NCBI GenBank assembly: GCA_030374765.1
Contig: JARGXX010000080.1
Location: 1,116,001 to 1,180,000 of the forward strand
Length of the DNA stretch: 64,000 nucleotides
DNA from: Agarophyton chilense
Lineage: Eukaryota > Rhodophyta > Florideophyceae > Gracilariales > Gracilariaceae
Direction: 5' to 3'
Positions within the stretch are counted from its first letter, which is position 1; every line of letters begins with the position of its first letter. The notes beneath the pieces were generated by a model that worked only from the letters and a program-made list of their open reading frames with translations, was not told where the DNA came from and ran no database searches. This document shows positions 22,700 to 33,990 of this stretch, one piece after another. Made by a program: the position numbers and the translations under genes.

Positions 22700-24335
22700 T
22701 TTGATCAGAGTTCTATGCTCAGAATAGACAGGATATCGCTGCAAGCGAATTTCACGTGGTAAATATCTTTTGGATGTTGCCGACTCGCGACCAGCGATAA
22801 AGATGGCGAATTCGTTGGCATCATCAACGCCTTGGAGGAACGAGACTTATGAACAGGTATATGAGCGTAGAGAGCCTTGCTTTCTACTTGCGCAGTTCTT
22901 ACTGACTCGAAATACGTGGGTTTTCTTAGATATTCTCGGTATCGGGCCACAGGGGTACGGACTACGGGATTTCAATCATTTATGTACATAATGGCGCGTT
23001 CTCCAGTGAAGTAGACAACACCGCAACGGTGACAAGCCTTACTCAGACATACCAATAACTCCGTATGTGTTTCTCCAGCCTTGTGGTGGTTGTCACGAAG
23101 AGCGAATATAGCCGACTGAATCGCCTGATTAGTAGCATAGAGCCTCAAAAGGTATTTAACGGCTTCCGGTCTGCACGTAACTCTTCTGTCGAACGCTTGG
23201 GATGAACCTTCCACAGAATTTTACTTACTCTTAGCTAAACTACGTAGAATTTACGGTAGGGAAATATAAACCAGACCCTCATTCATAACAAGTATGTCGG
23301 TTTCCGCAACGAAACGAGTAAGATAATCTACCAACAAGATAGGGTCGTCTCCAGAAAAGGAATGGTTACGGAGGGAAAGCAGCATATGCTTTTCGCAGTC
23401 TTTCACCTTACCTGTGCCTCAGAATGTACGATCTTATGAAAATTGTTTTAGCCGATGCTATTGGTAGGATACCAGTTTCTAGTACATGGGATTTGTGCAC
23501 TTTAGTTCTTTCAAATCAGTTTGCTTCTTTCTTTTAGTATGGGTACAAACTACACCTTTGGTGGCAGACAATCGTTTAGAACGAGACGAGTACGTTCGAT
23601 GATTGCCCTCAGATATGAAATCTTATGAAGTCGACACTTTCGAATGGTGAGAGGTACGTTAAGACCGGGAGAAAACCGAGGAATGGGAATCATAGTTCTC
23701 TTTCTATTTACCTTTTAGGGGGTTTTTATCCTTCTTCCTGGCTTCGAGTTTTGCAAGACAGAAATCGGCTCCTCTGGGACGTTTTCAATTATCAATTTTG
23801 TTTGCTTCAACGTCTGTAGACGGCAACAGACACGAACGAATCGGGTTTCAACGTTTTTCATCTAAAACGCAGGACCACCGGAGCATTCCAACAGTGCGTT
23901 GACATTCCCCCGTGAGAGAAGGAGATCTTCGAACAAATCCTTCATAGAAAAGGTATCGAACATGACACAACGGATTTCAAACTCCTACAGGAGGGCATTA
24001 TGAGATTTGTGCATCTTCGTGAACTGCTTTCGCAGTTCTGCATCATCATCGATATGAAATTATCCTTCATGGGTCGACGCGGAATTCGCGGGGACCTGAG
24101 TGTCTGCGGTAGGATCCGGTTTGTCACCAGGAATTTGTTCTTCATTCGACATATCCGGAAGTTGATTTCGATCCTTCGAAGAGCCGTGGCCCTTACCTTT
24201 GGGTTTAGAGTTAATCTTATGTGGTGGGACAGGGAGGGACCTCTTGGAAGAATGGGCACCTGCAGTGGGGGTCACTTCGGCAACGTAATTGCTCCGCTTT
24301 TGGGCGGAGTCGGCTTCCAACGGCCGTCGTGACAT
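22700..24335 (-). pseudogene. gag relic, family B
   Basis: The N-terminal basic/low-complexity part (24060-24335, start MSRRPLEADS) is followed by capsid-like segments at 22972-23214 (VTCRPEAVKYLLRLYATNQA) and 22705-22950, aligning to family A gag. At the position where both family A copies have an in-frame TGA before the nucleocapsid part, this element has a sense codon. Frames are interrupted; non-functional. Confidence 0.7.
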
Positions 24336-24506
24336 GTTGGAACAATTCCATCGGTGTCCTGGTAAACCAAATTATTACACGAAGGGCTATCAAACCACGG
24401 AATCGGGAATGAATCTCAATAAAGAATTGACACATAAATGTGGACACCGCCTTGTAGACCAAAAACCAAAGATGGACATAAATCCTTTCAAGTCGGGGTA
24501 CCACTT

Positions 24507-25230
24507 TGTGGTGTGAGGCCAGAAGCCCAAGAGACACGAAAACGGTGGGTATCTTTTCCTCTAGAGGGTAGCACAGAAACGGAGCTTCTCTGGGAATGCA
24601 CGACGAAGTCGTATTTCAAGTGAGAGGAAAACCAGCACGACAAGCGCAGACAGTAGAAGGGAAAGGCTAGGTTGAAATGTATTGGTGCAAAAGAGGTGGT
24701 CAGCCACGAGAGTGGGGGAAAGGAAAGGTATACCATCCAGTACGTCGAACGGGGCGTATGGAACGGCAGCCAAAGAGAACGAAATTGAAAAAGCCCTATA
24801 CAGTGGCGAGAATACGACAAGTAATGAATAACGGACGCTAACGGCTCTAGTATTTCTCTTGAAGACGCTGGGTGGGTACTTATACCGTGGATAACACGAA
24901 AAAACCTCCGAAGAAAGTCGAAGCACGCGAAAGCGGAAAAGAATTAGATCCACAAGATCCCGTTGCGGGAAGATTTACCGAGCGGCAAGCCGAGATCGCT
25001 AAGCCACTATATAATGTAGCCTGCTACAGTAAACTTCCTACATCAAAATAATGCATAAAATAAGATTTACAAACTAACCAGCAGTGCTGGGCGCACCCGT
25101 GGAGTTCTTGTGCGCACGGCCAATCCTACGGACAATAATGCTCCCTAACAGGGGGTAAGACTCATAACAACGCGCCAACTATAAAAATACCTAAGTAGTA
25201 GGAAACCACCTTCACGAATGTTGCACTTCA
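24507..25230 (-). repeat. family B 5' LTR (copy 1)
   Basis: On minus it runs from TGAAGTGCAAC at 25230 to ...CACCACA at 24507. After a 3-base gap (AAG) the sequence TGGTACCCCGACTT follows, matching the primer-site position of the family A elements (TGGTCTCCCGACTT). The priming tRNA was not identified. Confidence 0.85.
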
Positions 25231-26339
25231 AAACGTCTATTTGGCAGATATCATGCTTCACCTGAGGTCAACACTTCTGCACGCAAAAGAGAAACGCTGT
25301 TTGAAAGGCGCTCAACATGGCACAGAAGCACTGCTTGCGCTTCGTACACTTCGTTATAAGGGTCTAAATATATGTGACTGTTTAAACTGGGGCGTTTCAC
25401 ATAAGGTCATACTGCGTGTAGTGGCGCTTATTAAATCTTTTCTGGCCATTTCGACACCAAAAAGCCCTAAAATCGGTCTGAAAAACCTTGTTTTAGAATG
25501 AGCCGTTCTGATTGTTAACCCCGAGTGTCTGGCTCTAGTTTATGTCGCTTGCACAGTATTCCCGACTCTTAGACGGTTCAGCATCCAACCCAACTAACAT
25601 CAACAGCCGTCACTATATTACACTTACTCTGTCTTTATTGTACAAATGTTTACCCGTATAAGGTTAGTGCACTATTTATGTAAAACTAATTCTTGTGCAG
25701 TGTGATATCGTTCTGACATTTTTGGATTGGCACTTTCCAGGTCTGTACGTTCTATCGTGCTCCCTGCTTTTTTATTCCTTCTTTGTTTTTGTTCTTTTCC
25801 ACGTTTTCTACGGATCAATTGCTCTTTTCTGTCCTTTAATTGTTCTTTTCAAACCATTCTGGTATAACTCTCGTCAATATTTATATTCATCACCATGGTC
25901 TCACTCTCACAACCGTGGGGCACGAAGAAGTCTTTTTGCGCTACTCACTGCTTTTATAGCAGGATATTAGAGACCTCGATATATTACTCATATCTCAAAG
26001 ATTGTGCCCCACAAGAATTATCATGCTGATTTTGGTTAGTAAAAGAGTTTTTCTCTTCCATTGAACCTCTAAACAGTTTTTGTTCTATCCGGCTTTCTCC
26101 AGCCCACTACAGCAAAATGTTTGACGGAATATCATAAATATCAGCCAAATGGATATTGAATGAACTTAATTGATGAAAAGGATTAGAGGTGAGAAAGGTT
26201 ACCCGCAAAGTTGAACAACTTATACAAAACATAGTTGAACACTGTTTTAAAATCATGTTCTTCCTCCAGAAGTTCCGAAAATTCAGGTTTAAGTAACAAT
26301 AAAGCTAACTAGATCAGTATGACAAAAATGAGAAGTAAA
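25231..26339. other. intergenic, nothing recognised
   Basis: Contains an open plus-strand frame (25241-25501) and a hydrophobic plus-strand frame (25695-25970) with no recognisable family. A 9-bp perfect inverted repeat, GTGGGGCAC/GTGCCCCAC, spans 25915-26012 with an ~80-bp loop. Confidence 0.35.
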
Positions 26340-26791
26340 AATACTGTTCCAAACACAAAAACTTTATTGCATCATATTTACTCTAACTTGGGTCCACTAG
26401 TATCTGCGAGATAAAGTGTAATGGAACCGTTCTATCTTAATTATAAGCTTATAGGCTAGATACATTGATATATATTGGAATGCCGAACGCTTTGTTTCGT
26501 ATATGGTAGGATTTTTGATAAATTTGATGATCTTTAATGGGCTGCGCTTGCGTTTTCAGGCTGTATCTGCTTAAATCATACCCTGGCCTACTAATTGCAT
26601 GATTGTCAGCTGTTAAGAACGACTCAGATACTGGTAACGAGCCATAGATGGGCTATTCATTATATAAAAGATATACTTTTGAAACAGTGTTTAAGACTTC
26701 ATGGGTTTTATTTCGTGTAAAATGTTCTCTACCGTATATGAAATCTTTTTGGCGCTGTGGCTTGTCAAGGGTTATATTTTTAAACGCACTG
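26340..26791 (-). mobile_element. internally deleted Tc1/mariner copy 2
   Basis: The left part (CTGTTCCAAACAC...TTTATTGCATC) aligns to the subterminal region of the Tc1 element near 48.69 kb. From about 26480 to 26791 it aligns continuously to 49565-49875, including the CATACCCTG, CGAGCCATA and TTTTTGGCGC blocks and the terminal AAACGCACTG. Most of the transposase core is missing, so this is a non-autonomous deletion derivative. Confidence 0.65.
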
Positions 26792-26852
26792 TTTTAAGTA
26801 CGTGTTAGGCGTTGCCGGACATGCCTGTTAGGTTCTCGTTTACGTAGGGAAC

Positions 26853-27767
26853 TGTGGAGCAAAACCCGGCGACTAGAAGTGCTCTCAAGGTGTTAGAAGC
26901 CTTGCTCCCTGGGGGAGGCAGACTCAGAGACAGAGCCCTCCGTTCCACCCGTAGTGTGGGGTGTAACTCCCACGGAGGATTCCGGCAGTACCGACGGAGG
27001 TGAGGGTTAGAAACCGTTGGGTCGGGAATGGGTCTGGGTATCCCAAAGAATGGGGGAAAATCCGGCGAAGAGGAAAAACGGGGCGAGGGTCGGGCACTAA
27101 CAGGCACCGGACCCGAGAACCAAAAAAGGGGCGAAACAACAAAAGAAACCCAATACAGGGGCGAAAACCTGTCCTCGAAAGGAAACACAAAAAGCACGCA
27201 ACAAGTAAGCAGAACCCCCACGGGGTATCGTGCACGCAGGTCGTCTGAGCGGTCCCAAGGGGGTGGTTGCACGGAACCCAAACGTGGGCACTCTCCAAGT
27301 GGAGTCGTGTCCATACGCAGGCGTTGCTAACCAGAGCCCGTTCCGGGTTGTAAGGCCGAAACGATGGCGACGAAGAACCTCTAAAGGTATCGAAGACCAA
27401 CCTTGGTTGTCATTTACTCTGAGCTTCGGACTGTCAGATCTCGTCTCCCTAAGTAGGGCCCACTAACTAATCTCTACAGTAGTGCACACCTGCTCAGGGC
27501 CATACACGTGGAGATCCCACTGCCAGGGCCCAAAAATCCAACGTTCTAACAAATATCCGAAATTCGGTGCCAAAATTAAGCCAAGTGTATCACGGGGCCA
27601 ATCCAACCATGGGCCATCCGAATTTTCCCTTATAGACAAAATATACCCAGAAAACAGTGCCACCTCAGCACACCTTAGAGGGGATCATAGTCATAACCCT
27701 CGGAGGGTTCAACCCTTATTCTATGAGTTGCATCTTCAAGTATCCCCTAACTGGGCGTTGCTCTACA
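26853..27767 (-). repeat. family A copy 1, 3' LTR
   Basis: Begins TGTAGAGCAACG (27767) and ends CTCCACA (26853) on minus. A purine tract (AAGGAGGGGGAGA) abuts it at 27768-27782 as the polypurine tract. Confidence 0.93.
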
Positions 27768-27782
27768 TCTCCCCCTCCTTAA

Positions 27783-28424
27783 GACGAGGAAGAACATTCC
27801 GAGCCGCGGGTGTCTCGCTTTCCGGTCACTATATATACTTCTCTCCCAATGGGTTCCTTCACCACTTCCGCAAGCGGCTAGTGTGCGACAAGGCCTCGGG
27901 AACGCGGGCATTCCGATTCCCCTGGGTATGACGGATGTGAGCCAGATGTTGGCTTTCGCCTCGGCGTACCATCAGGGTCAGAATCCCAACGGTGGGGCGG
28001 GTCCCTCCTCGGGCTTTCCGTAGTTCTGCCTTCGGGCAATTGTAGAGTCCATAGCTTGGCGACAATAGTAAACTTCTGATATTTGCATAACTTCTTTTCT
28101 TCTTCCTTCCTAGGATCTTAACTTCTACTTCATCTTCTTTATTTTTTCTTAGGATCTTCTTCATCTTCGTCTTCATCTTCTTCCCTTCCTAGGGTCCAAT
28201 CTTCTTCTTAATATTCTTCTCCACTTCGTGGGTCTTCTTTTCCTTTTTCATCATAAACTGTCCCGATAACCGGTGCTGTGTTCCCCGGTTAACGGCGCTA
28301 GGCCGAGGGCCAGTAGACATTCCCTCTCAATACGTGTTCTTCGGGGTACTCTCCTCAATTCCTCTTCAGAGGTCCAACATCTTCCTCACTTCGAGGTCCC
28401 ATCCACACCAGTTCCCGTGGTGGC
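27783..28424. other. remnant of antisense ORF and GA-rich tract in copy 1
   Basis: The plus strand retains the aORF ATG (27849), but the frame stops after ten codons because 1,683 bp present in copy 2 are missing. The join is at a 7-bp repeat (CCACTTC). Beyond it, about 28080-28260 is a C/T-rich tract (GA-rich on minus) with TCCTAGGA-type repeats, also present in copy 2. Confidence 0.8.
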
Positions 28425-28664
28425 TTACCCGACTTGGGCACGATCCAGATTTGGAGGCAAGGTTACCCGAGCGCGTCGGTGGTAGGATAAAACCTTAGAC
28501 CTCGGAAGGTGCTCAATGGGTTCCACTGTATCCTCATCAGGCGAGAATCCGTACCATCGGACTTGGTAGCGAACTTCTCCCTCGGGGGTGTAGATGTGAC
28601 GCACGATGCGATCGATAACGAATTCCTGCGCGTACACTTTTCCCTGTTCGGGCTTCTCTTCCAT
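28425..28664 (-). CDS. chromodomain protein, family A copy 1
   Basis: A 79-residue frame from the ATG at 28664. Residues ~12-60 form a chromodomain: FVIDRIVRHIY, then a Tyr-rich strand 'VRYQVRWYGF', then 'EPIEHLP', with the aromatic residues of a methyl-lysine cage. In chromoviruses this domain is normally fused to the integrase C-terminus and tethers integration to heterochromatin. Here stops separate it from pol, so it would need its own translation or splicing. It is nearly identical to the copy 2 version. Confidence 0.75.
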   Translation of the reverse strand: MEEKPEQGKVYAQEFVIDRIVRHIYTPEGEVRYQVRWYGFSPDEDTVEPIEHLPRSKVLSYHRRARVTLPPNLDRAQVG

Positions 28665-28924
28665 CTTGGAACGCTCTAGTTCCCTTGAGGGTGTCAACGT
28701 AGAGTTTAGACACACCCCGGTGGGTTCTTTTCCGTGTTGCGAGCAGGTCTCAGCACTTCGTCCAAACGGCGCCGAGTGGCCTGTGGGCTACGTTATAACT
28801 TCCGTCTACGGAGTCAAAGCGGCCCAGTTTTGGTTTCTTCTTAAAGCTGAGATCTTCCCGATAATAACGGTGTTCTTAGATTCCGTGACGGTTGAGAAAC
28901 CGCGACGCGGTAGCGTCTCCAATC

Positions 28925-30346
28925 TCAGGGGGGTAAGACTTCAACGTCAACCCGAGCTACGGGGACGAAGGTTGCTCCCGTGAAACGCGCCGTGCGACGG
29001 AGGCGGTTGGCGCGACGGTTGCTCGTCAGAGCCTTTTGATTGGCTCGGTGCCATTCGACGTGTGCCACACAAATGCGCGGGCGCGCGGTGTGGGGCGACC
29101 GTTCCTTATGCGGGAAAATCTGCATATGCGGATGTGAGGTGGCGCTTTCGACACGCGCTAGCACTCTCCTGAGCTGTCCCCGACGGGTCTCACTCATTTC
29201 TTTCCCATTCCTGAGGGTTCCAGTGTCTCCATAGGAGTTTTTATTCCCATTCCATAACGGAGAGCCAAATTTGGTCAACCTCGTCGTCGAGATCTTCCCC
29301 GTGCGGGTCCGCTGACACAGCTCGTTCCCGAGAAAGCGGGGTTTGAGTGTGCGACACCTCAGTGTCTCGTCCGCGGCGGCGGGTGATCGTCGGCTCTGTA
29401 GGCGTTCCGGGTGCGGAAGTATAACGGGGCGGGTGTTCGAATCTCCGCCTGACGGGTTAACGTCCGTTGAATCATCCCCTGTGGAGGGCGTTGGTGCCGA
29501 CACCACTTCCACATTTGGGTTGGGCGCTCGTGTGATGCGGTCCCTGGAGATCCACTCGTGGCGGTTAGCGATATCCAATACCACCGTGTCCGGGTCTACA
29601 GAAACCACACGATAGGGTCCGTCCACAATTGGCGAAAGCTTGTGCCTACGTTCCTTTTCACGATTGTAGTATTCCTTTCGAAGGAAGACGAAGTCGTCGG
29701 GCTCCACCTGAGGTAGAGGTTTGCGAACCCGATTGTCAAAGTCCTTCTTGTAGGCGCGTTGAGCTTTGTCCATTGCTTTCCGGGCTATCGGCACCATCTT
29801 CGTAAGCCACTCCTTTCAGGCTTCTCGGTACAATCCCGGTGACGGGTACGTCGACAGCGTCGGTTGAGCCTCGATGGCGACCGGCGGCGGTGTCCTCGAC
29901 AGTACCAGTTCGAATGGGGATAACGATGTAACCCGATGTACCTGGGTGTTATATGCATACGTGATAGCGTCTGTGTACAAGTCCCAATTTTTGGGGTGAT
30001 CCGCAACATACGATCTCAAAGCGTTGAGTATCGTGCGGTTAAACCTCTCCACCTGGCCATTCCCCTGAGGGTGATACGTAGTAACAAATAAATTCCTTAC
30101 ATCAAGGATTCGACATACATCCTGAAAGAACTTTGATGCGAATTGCCCTCCGTTTTCGGATAACAACTGCACCGGTGGTCCATATACGAACACCCAATGG
30201 GTCACGAACGCTTGCACGACGGTAGCGGCGGTGATCCGCTTCAGCGGCACAGTTCTCGTTAGCTTAGAGAATCTGTCAGAAATGACAAGCAGATACCGAT
30301 GACCTCGGGGCGTCCTGATAAACTCCCGTAGGATGTCTATGGCCAC
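28925..30346 (-). pseudogene. integrase core and C-terminus, family A copy 1
   Basis: The core (29816-30346) starts after a nonsense codon at 30350-30352 (Glu in copy 2) and ends at a TGA at 29816-29818 (Trp in copy 2). The next open segment, 28925-29797, carries the C-terminal integrase region. The first catalytic Asp (SDRFSKL) and the Glu (GQVERFN) are present, but the second catalytic Asp is changed to Glu (LLSENGGQF against LLSDNGGQF in copy 2). A 370-bp deletion at the pol tail (between CCGCACCC-AGAACG repeats) shifts the frame, producing a different C-terminus. Inactive as encoded. Confidence 0.85.
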
Positions 30347-30349
30347 GAA

Positions 30350-31351
30350 TTAGAGTGGAGGCCGTGCCGGGAACAGCGTCAACTTCTTAGAGTGCTTCCG
30401 AAGTTTGACGTCATTCTTGGCGCAATTGGCGCAGGCCCGTCTGACGGTGTAACAATCGAATGCCATTGCCGGCCAGTAAAAGTCCCTTCTCAACGTGAGG
30501 TACAGTTTTCTTCCCCTGGGGTGGGCGCCAACCTTCACATAGTGAGTGAGGTGTAATACCCTCTGTTGTAGAGTGTGCGGCACCACTATTCTCGGGCGAG
30601 GTCCAACGGTCCTGATTAGGTAACCCTGATCGTCGTCCTCGAAAGGTAACTGAAATCCTCCGTTGAGGCGAGCCCGAATCCGTGTACAGAATGGGTCGAG
30701 CTGTTGCTCGCGTATCATCTCCTCTGGAGAGATAGGTATAAAAGAGCCGGTCGGCGAATCCAGACTCTCGTTGACGAGTATATCGTCACAAACATCATCC
30801 GTCAGCGGTTGAGCTCCTCCCTCGAGGTCCGATACCATAAAGCATGGGATGTCATCGTCCTCGTAGGGGTCTGTTTCCGCTGTTGTTCCCAAGCGGGATA
30901 GTGCATCAGCCTGAGTGTTCAGCTTCCCTTTCTTATGCAGGATCTCAAAGTCGAATTCCGACAGTCGGAGACGCCAGCGCATAAGGCGGCCCGAGGGTTC
31001 GGAGATCTCCAGGAGCCAACGCAAGCATGCGTGGTCCGTATAGACTTTGAAACGAGTACCCATCAGATAGGGGCGAAGTGTAGCTAAGGCCCACACAACG
31101 GCTAAACATTGTTTCTCGGAGACCGAGTAGTTCCTTTCATGGACATTCAGGGAACGTGACCAGTACCCAATAGGGTGACGTTCACCATCCTCAGAGGATT
31201 GGAACAGTGCACACCCTACCTGGTTTGCACTAGCATCGGTGTCCACTTCGTAAGGGAGCCCAGGATTGGGTAGAGCCAAGATTGGCGGTGATGTTACGGC
31301 ATTCACCAGTGCCGTGAAGGCAGACGCTTCCGCGTCGCCAAAAGGTTCCAG
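30350..31351 (-). pseudogene. RNase H and integrase zinc domain, family A copy 1
   Basis: An open frame directly downstream of a TAA (31352-31354) shared with copy 2. The RNase H acidic residues are visible (VDTDAS, SEKQCLAV, VYTDH, NTQADALS), followed by the HHCC integrase N-terminal domain (H-Y-V-K-V-G-A-H ... CANCAKN). It ends at a private TAA replacing a Glu codon. Catalytically plausible residues, but no longer part of a continuous polyprotein. Confidence 0.85.
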
Positions 31352-33403
31352 TTAAACTGGTTGTCCCTTCGTCATGAGCCTGTTGAGGGAGGTGGCAATA
31401 TCCGCAAAGTTCGGGACGAATCGGCGATACACGTTACACAGACCTAAGAAGGATCGCAACTCCGTTTGAGTTTTCGGGTGTTTTGCTTCCTTCAAGGATT
31501 TCACTCGTACTTCATCGATTGAAAGCTGTCCGGGACGGATGATATGACCCAGATACTTAACCGAATCGGTGAAAAACTCGCACTTCTTGAGTTTCAAAGT
31601 GATTTCCGCGTCACGGAGTATCTTCATTACGTCCCTGACGTGTTCGAGGTGGTCATCCAGGTTGTTGGAGAAGACAATAATGTCGTCTAAATACACTAGA
31701 CACGTCCTCCACTTGAAGGGAGCCAACAGAATGTCTATCGCCCGTTGAAACGTTGCGGGGGCATTTGTCAACCCAAAAGGCATCCTCCGGAATCGGAAAA
31801 GTCCTTGATGACACACGAAAGCCGTTTTGTCTCGATCTTCCTCCCTAATAGGGACTTGCCAGTAGCCCGAATTGGCGTCGAGGGTAGAGAAAACAGTAGC
31901 GCTCCCAAGGGAGTCAATGTGTTCGTCCATCCGAGGGATCGGGTACACATCCTTAATGGTTACCTCGTTCAGGCGTCTGTAATCGATGCAGAAACGCCAC
32001 GATCCATCCGGTTTCGAAACTAACACCACTGGTGAGGCCCAAGCTGACTGGGCAGGTTCAATTACGCCCGCTTTAAGCATCTTCTCCACCTGAGATTTCT
32101 CCTCTTCCCGAGCTTTCGGTCCGTCCCTGTAAGGGTGTTGGGCAATAGGCCGAGTGTTCGGTAACAAGTCGATGCGGTGTTCTGTAATCCCAATAGTTCC
32201 AAGGGAACCATCCCACATGGGGGTAAATTCACGAAGCATGTGCCTCAGCTTCTCCCGATGAGATGCGGGTACATGGTCGAGATCCCATTTCTCCAATTCC
32301 TGAACAGGATCCGTCTGGTCTGCTCCTGTGATAGGGGCCGTAACCTTCTGCGGTTTAAAGTGTTCAGCGTGTGGAGCTGCAGTGGTATTCTCACTGTCTT
32401 CCGCGATTTCGGCAGTGTCCTCCCCCTCCTTAGGGTCCGCCACACCAAGGACCTCTGTGATAGAGATCTTTGTAGGTACGACCGCATACGGGTATGGAAG
32501 AACAGAACCCAGGATCTGGTGTTTGACCAAATGCTGCGTTGTCTTTCCAAGGTTGGCTACCAAAACCTTGAAAGGTTTATCCGGTTCCACGGAGACAACC
32601 CCATTCGCAAGGGCGAGTTGACGCCACGTATACAGAGACGGGTTCGGTTGTACCACATGCACACCAATTTGCTTGTTAACAACTGTGACCCAAACCTGGG
32701 TTTCTGGCGGGATAGCCACTGACTTCGCAACCTTTACCCGTGTAGACACCGGGTCCTTCTTCACAGATTCCTGCGCGACAGGGAGAGGAACGCGTGTTTG
32801 CGCTGCTCCCTGTAAGGGTTTACGAACGATTGGGATCGTAGACCCGTCTTCGAGTTTCACAGTTCTACTCCGAGGACGGATGGCTTCCACGAAGCGGTCG
32901 CAAAAGTCACAACCCAGTATGACTGGTGCTGCAAGTGACTTGCATAAAATAAACTCCAGTTGGACGAGATAGGAGCCTAACCTCACCATGAGGGAAATTG
33001 TACCCAGTGTCCGTAGCGGGTTGTTGTTCGCATCGGCAATACCCAAACGTGGACCGGTACGAACTTGGACCCGGAGCAGCGGGGGTAACAATTCCACATG
33101 AATTAAGTTAGGAGCGGCTCCTGTATCCAGGACAGATATTTGACGAACCTTAAACTGGTTGGACAGGCCGAAGTCGGCGAATACTTTATAATTCCGCTTG
33201 GCCATTACCATAACTCGATCCGGAATACGGAGATTACGGGACCGTATCCACGGGCGACGGAGGACACTAAAGTATCCCGAGTTAACGTCGGTGTCAGCCG
33301 TTCTCCTTGAAAGGATAGTCACAGCTGGGGAGCGAAGCTGGAGCGCCTCGGGCGTCTTCAACTCCGGCTTAGAAGACGCCCCTCCCGCAGGGGAGACTCC
33401 CAA
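31352..33403 (-). CDS. protease-reverse transcriptase, family A copy 1
   Basis: A 683-codon open frame. The aspartic protease active site DTGA lies near residue 93, with the flap-side ILGCDFCDRF downstream. The reverse transcriptase has MPFGLTNAPATFQ and the catalytic VYLDDIIVFS box near residue 570, then the thumb and LRSFLGLCNVYRRF connection. It is entered from gag in the -1 frame: the upstream gag frame ends with AAAAAC-TAA at 33406-33414 (see the frameshift site). No Met start; a polyprotein segment. It ends at a TAA shared with copy 2 and absent from family B. Confidence 0.9.
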   Translation of the reverse strand: MGVSPAGGASSKPELKTPEALQLRSPAVTILSRRTADTDVNSGYFSVLRRPWIRSRNLRIPDRVMVMAKRNYKVFADFGLSNQFKVRQISVLDTGAAPNLIHVELLPPLLRVQVRTGPRLGIADANNNPLRTLGTISLMVRLGSYLVQLEFILCKSLAAPVILGCDFCDRFVEAIRPRSRTVKLEDGSTIPIVRKPLQGAAQTRVPLPVAQESVKKDPVSTRVKVAKSVAIPPETQVWVTVVNKQIGVHVVQPNPSLYTWRQLALANGVVSVEPDKPFKVLVANLGKTTQHLVKHQILGSVLPYPYAVVPTKISITEVLGVADPKEGEDTAEIAEDSENTTAAPHAEHFKPQKVTAPITGADQTDPVQELEKWDLDHVPASHREKLRHMLREFTPMWDGSLGTIGITEHRIDLLPNTRPIAQHPYRDGPKAREEEKSQVEKMLKAGVIEPAQSAWASPVVLVSKPDGSWRFCIDYRRLNEVTIKDVYPIPRMDEHIDSLGSATVFSTLDANSGYWQVPIREEDRDKTAFVCHQGLFRFRRMPFGLTNAPATFQRAIDILLAPFKWRTCLVYLDDIIVFSNNLDDHLEHVRDVMKILRDAEITLKLKKCEFFTDSVKYLGHIIRPGQLSIDEVRVKSLKEAKHPKTQTELRSFLGLCNVYRRFVPNFADIATSLNRLMTKGQPV

Positions 33404-33405
33404 GT

Positions 33406-33987
33406 TTAGTTTTTCGAAGCGGACCCCACCGAATTCGGTGCAGCTGCAGCGAAGGGGACCGGTTGTTCCCCGTTCGCGGGTACAAGTTCTGTATCCCTGT
33501 CAGCAAGGTGAGCTCGGAGTATCCTTTGTTCCTCATAGGACCTACTCGGGACTCGAGCTTTCTCCTCAGGGGTCAGAGCCTCGTACTGAGCGATAATTCG
33601 TGAGCCCTCCCGCAGGGGAAATGTGCAGTCTGGTGCTTTGTGACCACGGAGGTAACACAAATAGAAAATCAGCTCTGCCGGGTTCGGTTGTGGACGTGAA
33701 TCCACGCGACGTGGTGCTGTATCCCTCCATCCGGGGCGAGAGAACCGAGCAGCGGTATTCGCAAAAGGTAGCGATGCGGCTGGCACCCTCCGTCCTTGGG
33801 TATAGAGCGCAGGGTCTTCATCCGTAGTCGGAGCGGATGTCGACGGCAACTCAGATGTACCCATAGATTCGGGGTTACTTCCCATGAAGTGAATGTTATC
33901 ATTGACCCCCACAGAGGCAGGGCCTCCTGCGAGTGACAAAGACGAGTTACCTCCATCGGCGAGGAGTGCACGTGTCGGCCGACTGTT
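33406..33987 (-). CDS. nucleocapsid part of gag, family A copy 1
   Basis: In frame with the capsid part but separated from it by a TGA at 33988-33990 that copy 2 shares. It contains a CCHC zinc knuckle, CYLCYLRGHKAPDC (C-x2-C-x4-H-x4-C), which binds the genomic RNA during packaging. It ends ...SASKN followed by TAA, immediately after the AAAAAC slip sequence. Unlike copy 2, this copy has no frameshift after the knuckle. Confidence 0.85.
   Translation of the reverse strand, partial: NSRPTRALLADGGNSSLSLAGGPASVGVNDNIHFMGSNPESMGTSELPSTSAPTTDEDPALYTQGRRVPAASLPFANTAARFSRPGWRDTAPRRVDSRPQPNPAELIFYLCYLRGHKAPDCTFPLREGSRIIAQYEALTPEEKARVPSRSYEEQRILRAHLADRDTELVPANGEQPVPFAAAAPNSVGSASKN
33409..33414 (-). 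promoter_or_regulatory. candidate -1 frameshift site, gag/pol (copy 1)
   Basis: AAA AAC directly before the gag TAA; a -1 slip leads straight into the protease-RT frame. The hairpin-forming sequence downstream (GGGCGTCTTC ... GAAGACGCCC) is conserved with copy 2. Confidence 0.5.
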
Positions 33988-33990
33988 TCA

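Larger units (their letters stand above)
14396..25230 (-). mobile_element. old Ty3/gypsy chromodomain element, family B copy 1
   Basis: A 10.8-kb degenerate LTR retrotransposon on the minus strand. LTRs of about 722 and 724 bp flank, in 5'-3' order on minus, relics of gag, protease, reverse transcriptase, RNase H, integrase and chromodomain, then an antisense coding relic. Each relic aligns to the younger family A elements at 26.8-48.6 kb but carries many stops and frameshifts. The flanking 5-mers (GAACT before, AAACG after) do not match, so the target duplication has decayed or one end is rearranged. Divergence from family A, and between its own LTRs, indicates an old insertion. Confidence 0.85.

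Noticed and set aside
14391-25235. Target-site duplication around family B copy 1
   Set aside because: The flanking bases (GAACT and AAACG) do not match.
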